Source of the DNA: Auanema rhodensis
Taxonomy: Eukaryota; Nematoda; Chromadorea; Rhabditida; Rhabditidae
NCBI GenBank assembly: GCA_964057225.1
Contig: OZ059895.1
Location: 8,742,001-8,806,000 of the forward strand
Length of the DNA: 64,000 nucleotides
Direction of reading: 5' to 3'
The position numbers and the translations under genes were made by a program. Below are positions 50,642-62,811 of the stretch, one piece after another; position 1 is the stretch's first letter; every line of letters begins with the position of its first letter. The notes below the pieces were generated by a model that worked only from the letters and a program-made list of their open reading frames with translations, was not told where the DNA came from and did no database searches.

Positions 50642-53376
50642 ATGGAGGAAGAAGGAGACGATTTAGATTTTATCGGAGAAGTTCCTTTGAATAAAAAGGT
50701 TTTTTTTTCAAAAATCTCTTGTTTAAATAAAAGTTATTGAAATATTTAAGTTGACTCTTTTTGTAATTGATGGTAGTGACCGTATGCTTGAGGGTGGAAG
50801 TAATTGTGCTTTTCGTAATGCTTTGAAGGTATTAATATGGGATATCGATGAGAATTAACACAATTCAAGGTTGTTTATCATCAAATGCTTAAAATTTGTT
50901 GTTCTGGTTCTTTAAATCATATGATGGGACTTATAATAACTAATACGGTCGTTTAAAATCCTCAAAACTTGATATATTTTCATAATTTTTAGGAAAATTC
51001 TAAGAATAGATTTGGTCAAAAATTTTCTTATGAATATATTGAACTGTCAGTTCCTTCTAAGGAAGAGATAACATCCCTGAAGAATCTGGTAGAGTCAGGT
51101 GAAACATTTGTGTTGACTTTTCATAAATGAAAGGTTTTAGACAATCTTGAGTCAGATTTCAAAAGCATTTTTGGAGGACATGCTGTTGTAAACTTGGCAA
51201 ATTTAATGTGGAGTTGCAAGAAAATAATGGCAACGTAATACTATTATAACATTAGATGAATTGTTAGAAATCTGCTTACAGTTCTGCAACTTCATCACGA
51301 CATCACATTATTATGTATATAACTAATAATCCTAATCCTTTCACATCTGATCCGAAAGCATATGTGATTTTCATTGAATTATTCGATTTAAATTATTACT
51401 TTTAGTCTCGCTTACAAACTATTCTTACTGATTTTTGTAAACCTTCGTATATGGATAAAAATGGAATTCGTCGTGTTAATAAAACACCAGGAGAATTTCA
51501 TGTTTTAATGCTTGCAGATGAAATATCTGATGAAGATCGAGAAAAATGGGTATGCTTTACAGTTAATTACTAAAATTCTGATTGTTAATATGACATATTT
51601 GATTATTTCGTTGTTTCTAGACAAATATTTCCAACAGTTTCTTTATGGGTGATGTTGAAGATCTTGATCTACAGTAAGAATTCCTTTTCTTCTTCCAATC
51701 TAAATTATCTGATTTATACAGCGCTTACAAAAAATCTTATACTCAACGAGCATTCAGTACTGTAGCTATGGAAATAGGACCAAATATAAAGCTGGGTATC
51801 AGTGTCTTCACTTTGGCAAAAGAAACAACTTTACCTAAAAAAGTTTATTTGGATGCTGACACCGAAGCACCGTTGATTGCTCAGCGAAAATATGTAGAAA
51901 AGGTTCCTTCTAATGTTTTGCTATCTCAATAATGAAGTTGGATTAGGCTCCATCTACTTCACAAAAAGATGAATCATCAACTTCTTCGGAATTTATGGAA
52001 CAGGATGTGAAAGACTTACCTAAAACTATTCATAAAGTTTTAAAAATTGGTGGGCAAGTTGTCTCAGATGATCAAATCAGTGATTTGGCTAATTTTGATG
52101 ATAAAGGTTTAGTTTTCCATATAAGCTAGAATCCTATATCTATAATATTTAGGAATCGTTCTCCTTGGATTCAAACCAATTGAAGAAATTGATGTTTTTG
52201 GTGAACATATAGCTGTTTCTCAGTTTATTCAACCAAATGAAAACGTAAGCATACTCCAAATTGAATATTATATGAAAACAAATTGTTGTAGACATATGCT
52301 GGCTCTACACAAGCGTTCCGTGCTCTGCACACCAAATGCTTAGAGAGAAAGGTTGCAATGATTTGTCGTTTCCAAAGTCGAATTAATCAAAAGGTTTGAA
52401 TTTGAAATATGATTTGAGGACTTAACCCCTACTATCCTTAAAGATTCGATTGACTGCATTGATACCAGAAAGTAAACAATGTGATAGCGATGAACAAGAA
52501 GTAATTTTAGTTATAAATTTTATATTTTATAATAATCGTATTTGAGGATATCACAAGTGATTATAGAAGTGATGGATTTTATGTAGTTTATCTACCTTTT
52601 GCTGAAGATTTTAAGGATATTGAAGATAAAATCACTTGTCCTTTTGGCGAATGGCCAACTCGTTAGTTGTATTAATATACAAATTAAAATAAAGAAAACG
52701 TTTTAGCAAATGCTGAAGATGTAAATATAACTCGTAAGTTTATTAGGAACTTGAACAAGCCCTATTCGCCTGAGATGTTTTACAATCCAAGTACGTATAA
52801 GTTTTTCAAAATAAATAAGTTTTACTGTTAAGGAATCAAGTCTTTCAATTCGATGCTTATCCAGGCAGCTGTGGGTGACGAAGTTGAGAGAGAAGATACA
52901 ATTCGTAAGAGCAAAGGTGTAGTGAGATTCTTACTTCTGATTCATTCCAGGTCCATTCTTCGAAACACGAACAGCTGAATTCGTGAATAAACTCACAACC
53001 CCTTTCATTGAATATTTTGAACTACACGAAAATAGTATACCTGAGCAGGTTGGAACAAAGCGATCAGGTTTGTTATTCATTCTTCAAATCATTTTCATTT
53101 TCATTTGTAGCAACTTCTGACGCATCTGGTAAGAAAAAACCAAAATTTGATGAAGATGTTGACGTTGAGACTTTAATACGTAACGATCAGGTAAGATATT
53201 TGGCTTTTTCATGAAATTATTTGCTAGAATTTACTAGTAACAGAATTTTATTATAGTTACAAGATTTGACTGTAGCTTCATTAAAGAAAATAATTGTGGA
53301 TAATGGTATTGGAAAATATAAAGCTACGGATAAAAAAGTCACATTAATTGAATTGATTAAGTCACATTATAAATAG
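50642..53376 (+). CDS. XRCC6: Ku70 (XRCC6) DNA end-binding protein
   Basis: It forms the Ku ring with Ku80 on broken DNA ends for non-homologous end joining and telomere work. The gene starts at MEEEGDDLDFIGEV and has many small exons. The vWA-like N-terminal domain opens with LTLFVIDGSDRML, and IIMYITNNPNPFTSD is the second strand set. The beta-barrel core has NIKLGISVFTLAKE, GIVLLGFKPIEEID, FRALHTKCLERKVAMICRF and FYVVYLPFAEDF, which match Ku70 rather than Ku80. The C-terminal arm follows, then a SAP domain (LQDLTVASLKKIIVDNGIGK to IELIKSHYK), diagnostic of Ku70. The stop is TAG 53374-53376. It begins 201 nt after POLA1 on the same strand. Confidence 0.9.
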
Positions 53377-53867
53377 AAATAAGAAGTTTTAAATATTATT
53401 TTATTGTATCAAAATAATTTTTTTGTTTTGAAATATATATTTACCACATTATTAGTTTACATTCGATTGGGAAAATTTAATTTTTACTCTTAAAAATATT
53501 TTCAAACTAATATCATTTATTTGGAAAGCTGACTGGAATGTGCCTACTGTAACAACTTGAAGAATTCCTAATGGAAACTTGACAGAGGAAACCATGAGTT
53601 AAAGAAGTTGTATTGAACTATTAGCTTTTGCTCACTTGTTAAATGTTGTTTAAAGTACTTCCAAGCTTTCAGAAAGTTTATTTCAATGCATGAGAGTAAG
53701 AATAACAATGAAGTTAAAAAGATCAAAAAAAGAGATTGTTGAATATACTAAAAACATTCAAGATTAACCTTAAAAGGTGAAGTGCTTTGAAATAAATAAT
53801 AAATCAATGAAGGAGGAGAAAGACAAAAGCTTTTCATTTAAAAAAATTATTATAATGAAATAATAAA

Positions 53868-53892
53868 ATAATAATAATTATTATTATTATTA
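53868..53892. repeat. (AAT)n/(ATT)n palindromic repeat
   Basis: AAT units run directly into ATT units, so the tract is self-complementary. Confidence 0.85.
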
Positions 53893-55179
53893 AGATTCAT
53901 ATATTCTAAGAATAACATCTATCTTTTTTCAAAAAAAGAAAGAAAAAAAAGAGAGAGAGAATAGAATATTAGTTACTTAAATTCAAAAATGTATTATTTC
54001 CTCATTTTTTTTATTTTAGAGCAATACTATGAATTTGTTAGTTTCCTGAATATTATTTTTTTAAAAGAAAAAGAATTCTAACATTAAAATTAAATCATAA
54101 AATTCATAAAATATTAAGTTTGAACCCATATATTCATATAAAATTTTATTTCGAATCTAAAAGATTTATCTTAAACAAATATACTTCAATGAAATCTTAA
54201 ATCAGATCAATCAAAGTACATTGAACTATATATATTTAAATTTTACATTAAAATAATAAAATTTCATTTTAATTTTAAATTATTTTTAATATTCAAATGT
54301 TTTCATATATGTAAAACTTAAGATATATTCTTTTAACTCTATGTTATAAGAGAATTTAGTTCCTTTATGCCCTCAAATGTCTTTTCTCTTTTCTCTTGGG
54401 ACTGTCAACTTCTGTAGTTCTTTCATCAAGCCTTAACATCATTGACAATGCTACTGAAAACTGCTATATCGTGTCATTTATGTTGCAAACAGAATTGGTA
54501 ACACAAACCGATGAATAAGAAGACGACAGAGTCTTTTATGGACTCTTCTTCCACATTTAAGCTTCATTAGAAACCGCTTTGTTGAAATTGTTATCTGATA
54601 TTCAGAAAAATGTCTATACATCTATATACTAATTACTATAATTTTTTATTTCAAAAAAAGAAATAACAACCATCAATGTTGTTTTTTTTTCGTTTGAAAA
54701 TCAGATAGAGAAGTACTAGAAAGTTCTATATTTGATTTATCAGTTAGTCTTTATCATCGTTATACGCTTGATCTATGCTACTTGTACTACATCTTTCATC
54801 AATAGTAACACAACAATTTGTCTATTCATGACTTCAAAACCACATTTACACTTTCTAAAACAAAAACTTCTTTTATCAGATTACTATCTTTTCCCATTAT
54901 TCTTATTTCAATCTCAATTTGTATGTAAAAAGCAAAGAATCTTAGAGAAAACGAGAGGAAGGCATTGAGAGAGATAGATAGAGAGGTATATGAATATATA
55001 AAGAGAGAGAAAGAGAGAGAGAAAGGAGGAAAGAGTAGAATATGTAGTTTCTTTAGATGCTGAATTGAAGCAAATTGGGTTAAGCTTCAGATAGAGCCAC
55101 ATGACAATCTATACAAAGTTCATTTGAATGATGACAAAAACCTTATATCATATATCGTTGTTGTTCAATTTTATTATTT

Positions 55180-55214
55180 ATAATAATAATAATAATTATT
55201 ATTATTATTATAAT
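55180..55214. repeat. (AAT)n/(ATT)n palindromic repeat, second copy
   Basis: The same design as at 53868 but longer, about 35 nt. Confidence 0.85.
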
Positions 55215-56623
55215 GAATGAGTATTACTATATCATATAATTTATATTTTAATTCAAAAACTTTAATATAAAATATTAATCTTTTCTTTTATTTGATTTTT
55301 TATTACATTTTTATAATATATAATTGAAGTATTTATTAATCTTTATATTGTATTTAATCAGAAAAAAATCATTAAATTCATATTCTTTTAGTTTTTCTAT
55401 TAAATTTTTAAATATTTACTTTAATATGAAATTTTGTTTAAATTATATATAAATAAATATTTAAAATTAAAAAATAATTTTTGAAAAAAAAAAAAAAAAC
55501 ATTTTTCGTTTTATTCTTTTGTTTATTTTTTTTTCGTTTTTCTTCCTTTTATAAGTTCTTGAATGTTTTGAATATAGAATATGTACTTGACCAGTTTAAG
55601 AGTCCTAAGGGGAGAAAAGTGGAAAAGGTTAGAGAGAAAAGGAAGAATAGAGAGAAAAGGACTAGGAAGACGTATATCTTTTGTGTTTTGAACCTTAAAT
55701 ACAACTGGTAAATCTTTCTGACAATTTTCTTTATTTATTGCTAAACTTTGGTATATAAGCTATACAGAGTAGATTTGTAATCTTAATGTTCAAATTGTTT
55801 GGATGAAAACATTCATTCTGATCACAATGAAAGTACTTTAAGGATGAATAAACGAAGAAGATATACAAGAATAATACTTTAATCCTATCTCTTGTTATAC
55901 ATGTCTATTACAAATCTTAAATATCATTTAATAAAAGTTTTTCCCTTTAAAATTTAAGATTAATAGTTTGAAATAATAATTTATCATAAAGGTTTATGTA
56001 GAAATCATTCAACTTTTTTTTAGTTTCCGTGTGTTTTTGAGAAAATACGAAATAGGATTGCCGTTCAGCTATTGCGGAAAGCCTTTGTTGATAGCTTTAT
56101 AGAACCAATGTCTCATTCTTGCCTCCGGAAAAGAATGTCTGCTTACAGAATCAAGAAAAAAAGAAAAAAAGGAAAATACATACAAGAGAGTTGTTGTATT
56201 ATCCCGGAAGATATCGGAACATCACAAGAGACTATATAAATATAGTAATAGTTAAATTGAAAAATGATTTAACTATACATATAGTATAGTATAGTTTATA
56301 GTTTAATTATATGCATATAGTTAAGATATTTATGAATAGTTTAAAGAAGAAAAATTATAAAATTAATCCTTCAAACAACTTCAATATTTCAAACATTCGT
56401 TTCATCTCTTTACGTTGTTTTTCCCTGCAAAGTGTTTCTTTGCAAAAACTTTCGTGCATATCTAAGTTTCTTCAATTCATTTTTACCTTTTCATTTACTA
56501 TATTGACCTTATCTGATGATTAATCAACTATTTATTATATATCTTTAACTTAAAGTTTATTATATGAACTACAAATAGTTTTAAATTTATTCAACAACAA
56601 TATCAAATTAAAATAATTTTTTG

Positions 56624-56648
56624 TTCTTCTTCTTCTTCTTCTTCTTCT
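56624..56648. repeat. (CTT)n microsatellite
   Basis: Eight CTT-type units in a row. Confidence 0.9.
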
Positions 56649-57237
56649 AAATTTACATCAAAATCATCAGAATCATCCAATATTCGTTGTTTATTCAATT
56701 TTAAAAACAAATTATTTTGTCTTAAGTTATACTATATATGTATAGTTATATAAGAATTATTATTATTTTAAAAGAAAAAGAATTTCTCAATGTTTCTTTC
56801 TCTCTTTTCATCTTCGAACATTATTTGGTCTTTTTCATGTTTGCGTGTCATCCAATTTGATTTCGTCGTTAAAAAAACTTTTTTTATTTAAAAAAAATTA
56901 TAACTTAGAATACATTGAGCAATCAATAATAATAAAAAGTAAAAAAATTAGAATATAATCTTTTATTTAATTATACTATATATTATATATATATATAGAT
57001 AGATATATATAGATATGTATAGTTAAAATTTCTTTAACTTCAGCTTATTCAAAATTATTTTTTTTGTTCTTGTCTTTTTGATATAATTATTGAAACAATA
57101 TGGTTTCATTTCTTTTAAAATTAATGGAATAAACCAATAATTACTATATAGAAGTACGTATTAGAAGATTGGTAAAATAAAATTAAAAAAAAAAGAAATA
57201 AATTGAATACTTTTGGTCTTTGTTTAAGAAGAATGAA

Positions 57238-57314
57238 TCTCTCTATCTCTCTATCTCTCTTACTCTCTCTATCTCTCTATCTCACTTACTCTCTCTCTCT
57301 CTCTATCTCTCTTA

Positions 57315-57348
<34 letters not shown>

Positions 57349-57350
57349 TA

Positions 57351-57414
<64 letters not shown>
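57238..57414. repeat. (CT)n microsatellite, about 177 nt
   Basis: Polypyrimidine CT repeats with regular TAT and TACT interruptions in the first half, pure CT later. Confidence 0.95.
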
Positions 57415-57417
<3 letters not shown>

Positions 57418-57825
57418 GTTATAATAGAAATCTTGTCATTGAAATTATTTCAAAAAGTGTCTTTCAAATAGAATTAAATCATTTTTATTTATTTTATTAA
57501 AAAATCTTATTATATAATAATAAGCTTTATATAATTATCTTTATAACTTAAAATATATAGAAAAAAACACAAAATCCACATAATATAAGCATTCCAGTGT
57601 TCTTTCTCTCTTTATATATCTCTCTCTCTCTCTCCTTTTTTATATAACTTTACTCTCAATCTTCTTCAATGAAATTTGAAATACATAGCCCAAGGGGAAA
57701 AGAACATTTATTTAAATATTCTAGAAAACTAAGTTTAGTGACCTTCATTTTAATACAGAATAAAACGTAGTATATCCCAATTGGGAGGAGAGGCCAATCG
57801 AAAAGGCAGAAGTTCCAAAGGGGAG

Positions 57826-57849
57826 GGATGGATGGATGGATGGATGGAA
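57826..57849. repeat. (GGAT)n microsatellite
   Basis: Six GGAT/GATG units in tandem. Confidence 0.9.
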
Positions 57850-58712
57850 GGGAGAAGGATGTGATGAAGAGAGAAGCATTAGCTAGCTTCATAAAATCTT
57901 CCCTCTTGAGTTTTTTCTTTTTTTATAAACTTTTATACTTATATTCTTCTAAAATCTCTTTGTATTATAACAACTAGATAAAAGTCAAAAGACAGCATTT
58001 TACATTTCTTTCAATAAAACTTCTGCTCTATGGCCCAAGGACATTCAGTAAGCACTAAAGCAGCCACATGTTTTGAGCACTGAACTACTTCCATTCTCAC
58101 TTATTCACTTGTAAAACCTCTATTATCTCCAATTATAGTAGCGTTTGTATAATTGTTCTGAAGACCACGTTGGAAAGACTAATTATTTCAAATAGTTGCA
58201 GCATTTTTCTTCGTTTTTAACGTTTTTCTTATTATTTTTCATTCTATCATTATCATCATTTTACTTCAAACTTTCAATCCGAAAAAATTTGTTCGGCTTC
58301 TCCTTCCTTCAGAAAAAAAAAGACGAGCCCATCCTTCTAATCCATAGTCAGTGAGAATCGAAATTATTCTTCATCTTCCAAAGAGTCCAATTTTTTTTGT
58401 CGCTTTGTGGATAACATTTCTGAATTTGGAATAGGAGATTTTGAAAGTTTTAAAATAAAATTTTTATTTAATATGAATAACTATATATATATATAACTAT
58501 ATGTATATAACTATATATAGAAGTATATTCTACATATAAAATGAAAAATTGACTGTAATCATGCATATATCCTGATTGTTGTATAACTTCTCTTCTCAAA
58601 GAGTACAACGAGTACAAGTATATGTATTTACGATGAAATATTACATGTTGATATAAACTTTTTTTTATATTTTCTTTCAATAAAACTTAATTGTTTTGTA
58701 AATTATAATATA

Positions 58713-58749
<37 letters not shown>
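58713..58749. repeat. (CTAT)n microsatellite
   Basis: Nine tetranucleotide units. Confidence 0.95.
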
Positions 58750-59216
58750 AAGTTCAAAAAAGAAAAGATTAATAATGCTAATTATGTGTTTCATTACATG
58801 CATAAGTTATTTCCTGGATATTAGAGACAACTTATGGATGAATATATATATATATATATATACTTTATACTATTTCTTATATAATATATGTTATATATTA
58901 ACCAATTTAATCACAAAAAATTGAATGAAATAAGCTTTAGCACTTCTTTTTCTTTTTTTGACTCTTCAATATGCAAAATATTTAATTGAAAAGGAAAGAA
59001 TAGCTGTTTTAATACCTATTTTTCTAGATATTGATCCAGAAATTGACCATATATCGTTTATTTCTCTATTTATTTCTTATATTTTTCTCTTATTCTATTT
59101 CATTTATTTATATAAAATTTATTTATATTATAATAGTTTTTATGTTTTTCTTTCTTTTTTGATTTTGTTGGTCAAAGAAAAGTCTTCACACATTAAGTGA
59201 TGGAGGACAGGACATC

Positions 59217-59218
<2 letters not shown>

Positions 59219-59265
<47 letters not shown>
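59219..59265. repeat. (GA)n microsatellite
   Basis: About 23 pure GA units. Confidence 0.95.
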
Positions 59266-59267
<2 letters not shown>

Positions 59268-59269
<2 letters not shown>

Positions 59270-59297
59270 TATGAGGTGTTATGAGGTGTTATGAGGT
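59268..59297. repeat. Tandem decamer, three copies
   Basis: GTTATGAGGT is repeated three times, directly after the GA run. Confidence 0.9.
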
Positions 59298-59593
59298 ATA
59301 TGCATGTATATACTGAAATTTAATATATATTTTGACAATTTCTTTATTATTTCAACACTTCTGACTAAAAAACAAAGTTTAAAGCAAATGATTTGAAGAT
59401 ATCTGAGCATGTGGTCGTGTGAAGGTCGACATCATCATTGAACCAGAAGTATAGAATAAGATTTAAGAAAAAAATAAAGAATGAATGAAATCATATATAT
59501 ATAATATGAAGAAATTAATATATTTTTTATACCAAATATTGAAAATTGAATATAAAAATATAGTAAAAAACAACTATTTCTATGTTATGTACA

Positions 59594-59613
59594 TACATAT
59601 ACATGTATATGTA
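59594..59613. repeat. 20-nt perfect palindrome
   Basis: TACATATACATGTATATGTA is its own reverse complement and lies in a longer ACAT/ATGT-rich tract. Confidence 0.8.
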
Positions 59614-59987
59614 CATGTACATACATGTATCTCCTCATTATTCAAAATAAAAAAAAAACTAAAAACCAACGTAGTAAATCTCCAAAAACACTTACTTACT
59701 TATAAAAAATATATTTTTTTAATATTAAAATCATTAACTTATTAACAGAAAAAAAATATTTTGATTATTCTAATAATAATTCTTTTTCTTTTATTTTTTA
59801 AATGAAATATATTTTAAATTATCGTTTTTCAACTATTTTTTTGAATTTAAATTTAAACAAAACTTTAAAAAATACTTTGAAAATCATAATTTTTATGTCA
59901 TGATAATGACTAAGATTTATTAACGATCAAAAAACAAAAAAAATCTTCTACCAAATGATTGTTGTTTTCAGAATATTTTGCTTTTCC

Positions 59988-59989
<2 letters not shown>

Positions 59990-60081
<92 letters not shown>

Positions 60082-60146
60082 TTCTCTCTTTCTCTCTTTC
60101 TCTCTCCCTCTCTCTCCCTCTCTCTCCCTCTCTCTTTCTCCTTCTG
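59990..60146. repeat. (CT)n microsatellite, about 155 nt
   Basis: Pure CT at first, then TTTCTC and CCCTCT variants. Confidence 0.95.
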
Positions 60147-60711
60147 TCTTTCCTATTTAAGCAGTTTTTTAAGACATTCAATGATGTTTTTCACCTGAAT
60201 CATTTATTTATTTTCTTTTTAACATAAAAAAAATAATATTATATTTAAATATTTTCCATTTTAGTTTTAACTTTTTTTTTAATTTATAATTAAAATAATT
60301 ATTCATTCTAATTATTCAAATTTTCAAAAAAAAATTATCCCTATGTGAAAAACTTTATTTTCCAACTTAAAATCTAATTAATTTTTAATAAAAAAAACTT
60401 TCAATATTCTTTTGTTATTTAAAGAAACTATTAGTACTTTTAACTATATCATATAATTACTTTACTTCATCAAGATATAAAAGAAAATATTTCTGAAAAC
60501 ATGCTAAGTACGTTTCAGAGTGGAACTGAGCAAGAAGTTGGTGTGAAGTGTGTGTATGTGCATAAGATTTCGCGGAAGAGAAATTTTTTAAAAAATCGGT
60601 GAAAATAGAAGAGAAGAGATAAACAGATTGATGTGCTAAACTTTCATGCCTATATCTATCTATCTACATATGTCACTTTCAGCCTTATATACATATAATA
60701 TGATATTTTCT

Positions 60712-60800
60712 CTTCCCCCCCCCACCCCTCTCAGTCTCTTCCTCGTTCCTCCCTCTCTCTCTTTCTCTCTCTAAATCTCTCTCCCTCTTTCTCTCTTTAT
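60712..60800. repeat. C-tract and CT-rich run
   Basis: About ten C residues, then CCACCCC, followed by CT-rich sequence. This is the most G/C-skewed point of the desert. Confidence 0.8.
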
Positions 60801-62327
60801 GTACAAGCTACAAGAAACTTTTAGTGATGTGCTTCATCTGACAATTTTTTTTTACAAATCACATCTCTATCACATCACTTAACAGCTGCTTAAACATTTA
60901 TTTCAATTTTGAACTTTATCTTTCGTCTCACACCCCATCTTCAACAAATCATAGATCCGTTTCTTTTTTTTTCACTTTTGTTTCTAAATCTCATATGAAT
61001 TTTGTAATTTTAAACTTATTTATTAAATATTCTCAATTATATAATTTATAAAATGTTTCTGTTTTAATTGTTTCCAACCTTTTTTTCATTTCTCCAACTT
61101 TAGTCGCACTATTACTCTCTCTCTCTCTCTCTGTCTACCTCTCTTTAGCAGTTTCCTTCATATGTCTAATATAAACTTGTCATCCATATACTTAAACATA
61201 TGTATATATGGATAACGAAAATTGGGTTGTGCTCATTTTCAAGTCACCTTCTTACTTGCTTCTTTTGAGTCTTCTTTCTTATTCTTTTTCTCTCTCTTTC
61301 TCTTTCTTTTCACTGCACGATGCTACTTTGTCAGCGTAATAGCTACTGAAGTCCCAGGATTTTCCTTAAGCATTCTTTGTTTCAAAATCTCTTTCTTAAC
61401 AACACCCTAAGGGAATATCTCTATGTTTTCTTCTGGTTCATCTTTGATGTTGAGGTCATTCCTAACATATAAACAAACAGTAGACCATACATAGAAATGT
61501 ATTTTCTATCACATTTTTTTGAATTTTTTGATTTAATATTCATTGTATTTCATTTAAATTCTTAGAGATAATCGTCATTGAAATAGATAAATGTTCATTC
61601 TTCTCCCTTCATCCCTTCTGTTCATCTTACTCTCAGCTTATTTCTTTCTCTTAGATTTCAGTTTTTTTCTGATTATTGTTGCATTGCTTGTAGCTGAATG
61701 CACGTCATGAACTTTCTTTCTCTCCAGGTCAATCTACAGATAAACTTGATGAGAATGCTGCAAGCAAAGTGCCTCAGGAGTTTCATACGTTCACATCTCC
61801 GATCAAATTTTGGAAGCTCATCTCTGCTCACATCATATCTAGATTTGTTTAAATATCTTCAGTTCCACTTTTCATATCATCATAACAACCATTTTGATTT
61901 TTTATCTTTTTCTTTCTAATAAACTTTATTTTTCTTTTTTTTCCTCAATATTTCAAGTTGAAAAACTTAAAAAACTGTCGTCGATCAAGCCTTTATATCA
62001 TTATTGCTGACGAATAATCTCTTTAATCTGACATCCCTTCCATTTCAATCACGAAAGTCAATGTTCTTCTAGTTAGTTGATGTCATTAAATGCTCAACTA
62101 GACGTCTTAGTTCGTATTTTCTTCACAAAGAACTCTCTCATGTCAATTTCCATCCATATAAACCTCACAAAATGAACCAAAAATAAAAAAAAATAAATGA
62201 AACAATGTCAATTTAAGTGAATTGAAGTTGAAACTTTCAGAGAATAACAACTGTTACAACAAAAGAAAATTCAAAAAGATTTATGTAATTTTCCTTCAAA
62301 AAACCATTAGAAACACATCCATCCATC

Positions 62328-62362
62328 TATGCTATGCTATGCTATACTATACTATGCTATGT
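62328..62362. repeat. (CTATG)n pentamer repeat
   Basis: CTATG and CTATA units in tandem, about seven copies. Confidence 0.85.
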
Positions 62363-62734
62363 GCTTTTACCTATTCAGGAATTTGTCTCTTTTTGATTAA
62401 TTTGTCATTTCCTTTTCACATTTTTTTCAACTCCAATTCTACTTTTTTCTGTTTTTCTTAACTATTGTATGTCATGTTATCTGTTAAATTTATTTTTTTC
62501 TTTCTCTCTCACTAACTATGCTATGCTTATCCTTTCTTTTCACATGTTTAACACATACCTTTATTCATTTGTTTTTTTGTTTTCAAAGAAATTACCAAAA
62601 CTAATTTAAAATTTTAAAACTTATACTATTCAATGTTGATATTTTATCTTTTTTTTATCATTTACATCAACTTTTCCAACTTTTTCTTTTCTTTATAAAC
62701 AACCTTTGATGTATTTCGTTGTTGTTCCATTTCA

Positions 62735-62811
62735 GGAAGTTCACTATCTATATCTATCTATCTATCTATATATATATATATATTTGTGAAATAATACTTA
62801 TTCGAATACAA
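62735..62811 (+). other. Probable 5' UTR of the GPCR gene
   Basis: A gttccatttcag acceptor ends at 62735. The 76 nt to the ATG hold a CTAT/TA microsatellite. Confidence 0.35.

Larger units (their letters stand above)
53377..62734. other. AT-rich microsatellite-laden desert
   Basis: I find no gene in these 9.4 kb. The stretch is very AT-rich and carries many simple repeats, listed separately. Its right third is T/C-rich on the + strand. One candidate exon (61729-61850) is reported as a finding. It may hold regulatory DNA or a long 5' intron of the GPCR gene. Confidence 0.55.

Noticed and set aside
50642-53376. Ku80 (XRCC5) as identity
   Set aside because: The C-terminal SAP domain and the core blocks match Ku70 instead.
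59955-60227. Ser/Leu and Arg/Glu repeat ORFs across CT tracts
   Set aside because: These are translations of the CT microsatellite in several frames, not proteins.
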